5,552 nucleotides of DNA, taken from NCBI GenBank assembly GCA_022566355.1, contig JADFJB010000189.1, positions 1-5,552 of the forward strand. The letters run 5' to 3'. The number at the start of each line of letters is the position of its first letter. Position 1 is the first letter of the stretch. The translations under genes and the position numbers were made by a program. The notes beneath the pieces were generated by a model, which was not told the DNA's origin, searched no databases, and saw only the letters and a program-made list of their open reading frames with translations. Below, in pieces: positions 1-3,581 of the stretch. The DNA is from a candidate division KSB1 bacterium (GTDB lineage: Bacteria > Zhuqueibacterota > JdFR-76 > DREG01).

Positions 1-233
1 GTCCTAACAAACAAAAAAGTTCTCCTTGCTTGACGTGAAGGTTGATATTGAGGAGGACAGTTTTTTTTTCTTTTTTGAAGGGGTGCGCTATTATTTGAGG
101 GAAGCTTTTACTGACAGGAAAGCTTTTAGAGAGGTTAATCGTTTCTATAGCGTACTGCAATGCAATGTCATTTTAATTGAATTTGTTCATTGTTGATTAA
201 TCCAAATTCTCACTCCAAAAATTTCAACAACTT
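1..233. other. Left-edge region downstream of the radical SAM gene, no assignable gene
   Basis: This stretch lies beyond the stop of the minus-strand operon. I see no convincing gene and no clear hairpin-plus-T-run terminator for the operon. On the plus strand one frame is open from position 8 to a TGA at 194-196 (62 codons, no ATG, possible TTG or GTG starts at 26 and 35). It reads as a plausible charged/aromatic protein segment (for example EGVRYYLREAFTDRKAF) but has no recognisable family and no good ribosome binding site. It may be a relic or chance. A T-rich run sits at 61-76. A 9-base direct repeat (aagctttta) occurs at 102-110 and 120-128 within that open frame. Confidence 0.4.
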
Positions 234-1322
234 CTAAGTAGATTTGCTTATTTTTTCATGATCAATGGATATCATTGCATCGTCATGCCATGGATCATCG
301 GGAAATCTTTTCATCCAATTGAGTTTTTTAAAATGTTTCGCGCAATACCAACAGGGAAAAGCATCCAATTTTGTCAACTCTCCATTTTTATATCGACGAA
401 GTTTTTCTTTTTGGAAGCTGGAAATCATTTGGACATAATCGCCATACAAATCTAATAGATTATTGTCTTCCAAATTTCCAATTATATCGGTCATCGAATC
501 GCCATCAGCATATTCTGATAATTGGCAACAGAAGGTTATATTACCGCGATAGTCAACATAGATCGCCTGCATCGAAAGTGCGTTGCAATTAACCCAGGGT
601 GAATCATCATTTGGAAAGGCAACAAAGGGTTCTATCGAAACCTTATAAACAGCATTCAGTTCCTCGATTTCTTGTTTAATTTTATACCAATCCTCCGGAG
701 CCACATTCATTTGTTTGTAAGTGGTTTGTAAAGTTGGTTGAAGTGGAATTAAATATAATTGTTCGCTTTCGACTTTACTGGCTAAAATGGCCATGGCTTC
801 CAATTCATGGCGGTTGGTTGCGGTAATCACCATTTGAATACAAAATGGTAGTTTCTTAGCGCGGCAAACGCTGATAGCTTGTAAAGATTTGACAAAAGAT
901 CCCTTCTGCCGGATCTGGTCCATCGTCTCAGCGGTTGCCCCATCCATGCTGAAACAGAAACCTCTAAAACGATCTCGGTAAGGGTTTATAGTCTGGTAGG
1001 TTTTTTCAAACCTGGTTCCATTCGTGACCATTGCAATTTCATAACCGGCATCATAGAACTTCTTGACAATCTGTGGAAATTGTCGATGCAAAGTTGGTTC
1101 ACCTCCTGTAAATGATACAGCTGGAATATGAAGAGGACGAGCTTCATCAATAAGCTTGTCAACAAGATGTAGCGGAATATCCAAACGTGAATTAACCGGC
1201 CCGATAACAGATTGTAAGTCTTCCGGTAGGTCCTTTCTTGGTGCGATATCAGATCGTAAACAATGGACACAAGCATAATTACAGCGGTTAGTAATTTCAA
1301 ACCCTATCGATTCAATTGCCAC
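234..1322 (-). CDS. Radical SAM peptide-modifying enzyme with a short SPASM-like C-terminus
   Basis: The 362-residue product is a radical SAM enzyme. Cys14, Cys18 and Cys21 form the CxxxCxxC motif that binds the [4Fe-4S] cluster cleaving S-adenosylmethionine, and GGEP at 73-76 is the SAM-binding motif. The C-terminal part has Cys246, Cys265, Cys266, Cys324 and Cys327 (a CWYC pair), which looks like a reduced SPASM/twitch auxiliary-cluster domain with fewer cysteines than the usual seven. The start is GTG at 1322, overlapping the end of the kinase gene by 11 bases. An AAAGGAGG ribosome binding site lies nine bases upstream, so the two genes are probably translationally coupled. The stop is TAG. 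It is the last gene of the cassette, and context makes the 55-residue precursor its probable substrate. The core has no cysteine, so thioether (sactipeptide or ranthipeptide) chemistry is excluded. Epimerisation or a carbon-carbon or other crosslink is possible but unproven. Confidence 0.93.
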   Translation of the reverse strand: MAIESIGFEITNRCNYACVHCLRSDIAPRKDLPEDLQSVIGPVNSRLDIPLHLVDKLIDEARPLHIPAVSFTGGEPTLHRQFPQIVKKFYDAGYEIAMVTNGTRFEKTYQTINPYRDRFRGFCFSMDGATAETMDQIRQKGSFVKSLQAISVCRAKKLPFCIQMVITATNRHELEAMAILASKVESEQLYLIPLQPTLQTTYKQMNVAPEDWYKIKQEIEELNAVYKVSIEPFVAFPNDDSPWVNCNALSMQAIYVDYRGNITFCCQLSEYADGDSMTDIIGNLEDNNLLDLYGDYVQMISSFQKEKLRRYKNGELTKLDAFPCWYCAKHFKKLNWMKRFPDDPWHDDAMISIDHEKISKST

Positions 1323-2331
1323 AGAGGCTATCCTCCTTTACATTATTGTTCAATACAGCCTCTATTATTTTCGAAAGTTTTCCAGGATTATTTAGCAAAT
1401 CTTTTCCAGAAAGCAATAAATAGCAATCACTTTGTTTGATTAGATCTTTTAATACATCCAGATGAAGTTGTTTAAAGCGATGGGGTAAAAAAATGTAAGG
1501 GCTTTGTTGCAACAGGTAGGTTAATGCATTTATATGAGTGGTTGGTACTAGCCGGGTTGTTGGCTCATCTACTATCTGGGGAAAAATAACGGTATTTGGT
1601 GTACTATATTGAACAAATTGATTTGGATATATTTTCTGAATATCAATATGCTTTTTTTCATTAAATGGGACATCATAAATATGCTCTTTTAAATAATCCT
1701 TTGAGGGTTGATTGATAAAATTATCATTGAACTTAAAATCTCCAGGAAAAGAATGTACAGATATTTCTTTATTTTCCTTTTGCTGCAGTAAAACGATATC
1801 ATCAGATAAATAATTCCATCCACTTTCAACTAAATGCATTGTATTTGTAGATTTCCCCGAACCGGATTGACCAACAAATAAATAACCATTTCCAGCGTTT
1901 TCTAACGCTGCGGCATGAAGATAGAAAAGCTTTCTTGAATGTAATAGCATCACAATCGCCGTTAGAATAAATGCGTGAGATATCATGCGGGGGAATTTAA
2001 AAACTGATTCTTCAAAATGTCCCATTACTGTTTCGTTTGTAAAATCAATTTGTAACATAGATTTCTTATAACTAATATAAACAAACTCATCCAATTGATG
2101 TAACCTGAGAAGAGATTGTTTATCTGATATTAATTTACAACCATCAGGAATACTAATTGTTGAATTGGAAAATTTTAGATATAAAGGTGAGGAATCCTTT
2201 CCTCTGAAAGGATTGTTGGGTATGGAACAAAAAAGCTGTGATAAAGAAGATAAACTACTTTCAAGCTGATTGTCTGAATACTCAACAATTATCTCAATGC
2301 CATAAAGATTAAGTGTTTTATCCTTATCCAT
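1312..2331 (-). CDS. HPr kinase-like P-loop kinase of a RiPP cluster
   Basis: The 339-residue product matches the HPr-kinase-like proteins found in lasso-type peptide operons rather than the HprK/P of sugar regulation. The N-terminal ~130 residues lack a motif I recognise. The kinase core follows: LHAAALE at 138-144, the Walker A loop GQSGSGKST at 154-162, and LSDD at 175-178 carrying the paired aspartates expected near the active site. The rest resembles the C-terminal half of these kinases. In the paeninodin type of lasso cluster such a kinase phosphorylates the side chain of the precursor's C-terminal serine, and the precursor encoded just upstream ends in serine. The only start available is ATG at 2331, because an in-frame stop lies shortly upstream. 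An AAAGG sits just one base from it, closer than ideal. The gene follows the precursor after an 82-base gap holding an inverted repeat and overlaps the radical SAM gene. The phosphate acceptor is inferred. Confidence 0.9.
   Translation of the reverse strand: MDKDKTLNLYGIEIIVEYSDNQLESSLSSLSQLFCSIPNNPFRGKDSSPLYLKFSNSTISIPDGCKLISDKQSLLRLHQLDEFVYISYKKSMLQIDFTNETVMGHFEESVFKFPRMISHAFILTAIVMLLHSRKLFYLHAAALENAGNGYLFVGQSGSGKSTNTMHLVESGWNYLSDDIVLLQQKENKEISVHSFPGDFKFNDNFINQPSKDYLKEHIYDVPFNEKKHIDIQKIYPNQFVQYSTPNTVIFPQIVDEPTTRLVPTTHINALTYLLQQSPYIFLPHRFKQLHLDVLKDLIKQSDCYLLLSGKDLLNNPGKLSKIIEAVLNNNVKEDSLCGN
1332..1339 (-). promoter_or_regulatory. Strong ribosome binding site fixing the GTG start of the radical SAM gene
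   Basis: On the minus strand this reads AAAGGAGG, nine bases before the GTG at 1322. It lies wholly inside the 3' end of the kinase gene. It supports the GTG start and an 11-base overlap between the two reading frames, an arrangement typical of coupled translation. Confidence 0.8.
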
Positions 2332-2341
2332 TCCTTTGGAT

Positions 2342-2388
2342 TTTGTTGTAGCTTACAGTACTCAATGCTTGTTGAATAGTACAACAAA
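2342..2388 (-). promoter_or_regulatory. Inverted repeat (possible stem-loop) between precursor and kinase genes
   Basis: Two perfect 9-base arms, tttgttgta at 2342-2350 and tacaacaaa at 2380-2388, face each other across 29 bases. They sit in the 82-base gap after the precursor stop and before the kinase start. A smaller alternative pairing (gtact at 2358-2362 with agtac at 2378-2382) overlaps the right arm. There is no T-run, so this is not a standard intrinsic terminator. In RiPP operons a stem-loop here often keeps precursor mRNA more abundant than the enzyme genes. It could equally be an mRNA-stability element or a protein-binding site. Confidence 0.4.
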
Positions 2389-2413
2389 CTACGACATTCA
2401 AATCCTCTCTTAA

Positions 2414-2581
2414 TTATGATGTTCCAACAGCAGCTGCTCCTGGAGCTGCAGCTCCTGGAAAAAGCGTCGATTTGACCAAAGACTCTTGCTTGGTTAACTT
2501 TGGCTCAATAAAGGCTTTCAGCTTTCTTTTTTCTTTGTTATCTTTATTGTTACTTTTATTTTTTTCCGCTCGTGATGCCAT
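2414..2581 (-). CDS. RiPP precursor peptide with Ala/Gly/Pro-rich core and C-terminal Ser
   Basis: A 55-codon gene starts at ATG 2581 with GGAGG four bases upstream, begins 11 bases after the B2 stop and ends in TAA at 2414. Residues 1-23 are rich in Lys and Asn. Residues 24-39 read FIEPKLTKQESLVKST, matching the lasso-type leader pattern YxxPxL...GxL...T with Phe for Tyr and Glu for Gly. Thr39 would be the conserved penultimate leader residue, which predicts cleavage after Leu40 and a 15-residue core, FPGAAAPGAAAVGTS. The core carries a tandem PGAAA repeat and ends in Ser55, a candidate acceptor for the neighbouring kinase. It has no Cys, Asp or Glu, so no thioether and no Asp/Glu-based lasso ring can form. 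The assignment rests on its place among three maturation genes, its ribosome binding site and the leader pattern. The cleavage site is inferred. Confidence 0.82.
   Translation of the reverse strand: MASRAEKNKSNNKDNKEKRKLKAFIEPKLTKQESLVKSTLFPGAAAPGAAAVGTS
2429..2459 (-). repeat. Tandem 15-base repeat encoding PGAAA-PGAAA, with palindromes
   Basis: Within the precursor core, two adjacent 15-base units on the minus strand, CCAGGAGCTGCAGCT and CCAGGAGCAGCTGCT, both encode Pro-Gly-Ala-Ala-Ala. They differ at two synonymous positions. The same stretch contains two perfect palindromes, ggagctgcagctcc at 2442-2455 and agcagctgct at 2429-2438. The most likely origin is an internal codon-unit duplication. 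Confidence 0.75.
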
Positions 2582-2585
2582 GAAA

Positions 2586-2590
2586 CCTCC
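2586..2590 (-). promoter_or_regulatory. Ribosome binding site of the precursor gene
   Basis: GGAGG on the minus strand lies four bases before the ATG at 2581, in the 11-base gap after the B2 stop codon. It is the best argument that the 55-codon frame is a real translated gene. Confidence 0.8.
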
Positions 2591-2592
2591 AA

Positions 2593-2943
2593 TTAGTATG
2601 AGTAATTCGTGTAATTGTAAATTAACTTGAAATCTTTCACTTTATTTTCTGTATCCGCAAAAATCTTGCCATTTAATATTAACCAACTGTGACCTAATAT
2701 ATTGGCTTGCTTATTCTGAACTCCAATTTTAAAATCTACTGAACTATTATAGTATCGTAAGAAACGGTAGAGTACTAAAGACCTTTTTAAACAAGTCTTT
2801 TTTAATATAGGATTAATTAGATTTAAGATGAAATCAACATAGGAGACTAATTTGTAAATTTCATGTTTGGAAAGTGGGGCACCGATATACTTTTTTGAGC
2901 TTAAGAGCTGTAATACCCGGGTTATATTCCGAAATCGCACCAT
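2593..2943 (-). CDS. Lasso peptide biosynthesis B2-type leader peptidase (transglutaminase-like)
   Basis: This is a small papain/transglutaminase-fold protease of the lasso B2 family, the enzyme class that cuts the leader from RiPP precursors. Counting from the ATG at 2943 it has 116 residues. The family block CLKRSLVLYRFLR carries the nucleophile Cys51, GHSWLI carries His85, and IFAD carries Asp97. The 12-residue His-to-Asp spacing is the same as in the microcin J25 protease McjB, and the Cys-to-His spacing is close to it. No B1-like leader-binding domain is fused at the N-terminus. The frame stays open to a TTG at 2982, giving 129 residues with a hydrophobic extra N-terminus. I prefer ATG 2943 because a promoter-like sequence overlaps the longer version, but neither start has a good ribosome binding site. 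The TAA at 2593 is followed 11 bases later by the precursor gene. It appears to be the first gene of the operon. Confidence 0.88.
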   Translation of the reverse strand: MVRFRNITRVLQLLSSKKYIGAPLSKHEIYKLVSYVDFILNLINPILKKTCLKRSLVLYRFLRYYNSSVDFKIGVQNKQANILGHSWLILNGKIFADTENKVKDFKLIYNYTNYSY

Positions 2944-2953
2944 GATATTTATT

Positions 2954-2982
2954 ATTATACTCCAGACAAATATTCTGCTCAA
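2954..2982 (-). promoter_or_regulatory. Predicted sigma70-type promoter of the RiPP operon
   Basis: On the minus strand TTGAGC (2982-2977, four of six matches to the -35 box) is followed by exactly 17 bases and a perfect TATAAT (2959-2954). Transcription would start near 2947, only about four bases before the ATG at 2943, giving an almost leaderless mRNA. The alternative TTG start at 2982 would place this promoter inside the coding region. It is a pattern match only. Confidence 0.5.
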
Positions 2983-3165
2983 AAGCAGATAGTTTGCTTT
3001 AATAATTTTTCCTAATAAGTAAACGATAACGCAATCCTCACAATTAATTCTTCATAATTCTTGTTTTTTTAAGTCTTTATGAAGCAAAACCTATGCCTAA
3101 GTAAATGCTGATAAAACCAATAGGGTAGGATTCTCGAAACTGCAAAAAACTGTATCACTATATAA

Positions 3166-3330
3166 CAGTTAGCTTGGTTTGAGACACTTAAAGCTATTCA
3201 TTTTGAGCATAAAGAGCTTCTCATCCTTCGAATTATTACAAAAAAATATCCTAAAGTTTTGGTGATTTGTCAAAATGTTACCTATTCGGTTGAGGATTAT
3301 GACTTATGGAATACCCCCTTTGTTATCTGA
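3166..3330 (+). pseudogene. Possible relic of an unidentified gene
   Basis: A frame of 54 codons, bounded by TAA at 3163-3165 and TGA at 3328-3330, has protein-like composition, for example FETLKAIHFEHKELLILRII and YPKVLVICQNVTYSVEDYDL. It lacks an ATG and a ribosome binding site, and upstream sequence in every frame is broken by stops. It could be the decayed C-terminal end of a gene or a chance open stretch. I do not recognise a family. Confidence 0.2.
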
Positions 3331-3357
3331 TTAATTATTAATAAAAATAAAAAAAGT

Positions 3358-3386
3358 TTGTATTGTTCCATTTGATTCATTATACT
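3358..3386 (+). promoter_or_regulatory. Weak promoter candidate for the secreted-protein gene
   Basis: TTGTAT at 3358-3363 (weak -35) and TATACT at 3381-3386 (five of six matches to the -10 box) are separated by 17 bases. It would give a 5' leader of roughly 190 bases before the ATG at 3582. AT-rich sequence throws up such matches often, so this is tentative. Confidence 0.25.
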
Positions 3387-3569
3387 TCAATAAATAATTA
3401 AGATAAGATTTTTTTTCACAAAAAAGGGGTGAGAACAATCCCAAGTTAATTAATACTTTTGTTAGTATCAGCGAGGAAGAAATTTATTCGCAAGTAATGG
3501 TATTTTTTGTATGAGAAAGCTACTCGTCAAATTAAGTTTAAACTAATCAATAATTTCATTTAACAATTG

Positions 3570-3577
3570 AAGGGGGG
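3570..3577 (+). promoter_or_regulatory. Ribosome binding site of the secreted-protein gene
   Basis: A purine run, AAGGGGGG, ends four bases before the ATG at 3582. It fixes the start, and a signal peptide follows directly in the same frame. Confidence 0.7.
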
Positions 3578-3581
3578 AAAC

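Larger units (their letters stand above)
2983..3581. other. AT-rich divergent intergenic region
   Basis: About 600 bases separate the minus-strand operon from the plus-strand secreted-protein gene. All frames carry many stops. In particular, I find no PqqD/B1-like reading frame here. The region holds a weak plus-strand promoter candidate (3358-3386), a possible gene relic (3166-3330) and a short 11-codon frame at 3511-3546 (MRKLLVKLSLN) without a ribosome binding site. I see no tRNA, rRNA or CRISPR structure. Confidence 0.6.

Noticed and set aside
61-76. T-run as an intrinsic terminator on the plus strand
   Set aside because: No GC-rich hairpin precedes it.
258-592. Two overlapping plus-strand open frames opposite the radical SAM gene
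   Set aside because: They lie entirely antisense to a gene with clear radical SAM motifs and have no family features.
986-1300. Minus-strand open frame in another frame of the radical SAM gene
   Set aside because: It overlaps the motif-bearing N-terminal half of the real enzyme and shows no domain features.
2583-2640. Separate promoter for the precursor gene (TTTACA-N17-TACTAA on the minus strand)
   Set aside because: The -10 match is poor and transcription would start at or inside the ribosome binding site.
2414-2982. Canonical lasso peptide cluster
   Set aside because: The core has no Asp/Glu for ring closure and no cyclase is visible, so only the leader-removal and kinase logic is lasso-like.
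2983-3581. CRISPR array, tRNA or riboswitch in the long intergenic region
   Set aside because: No regularly spaced repeats, cloverleaf or recognisable aptamer pattern could be seen.
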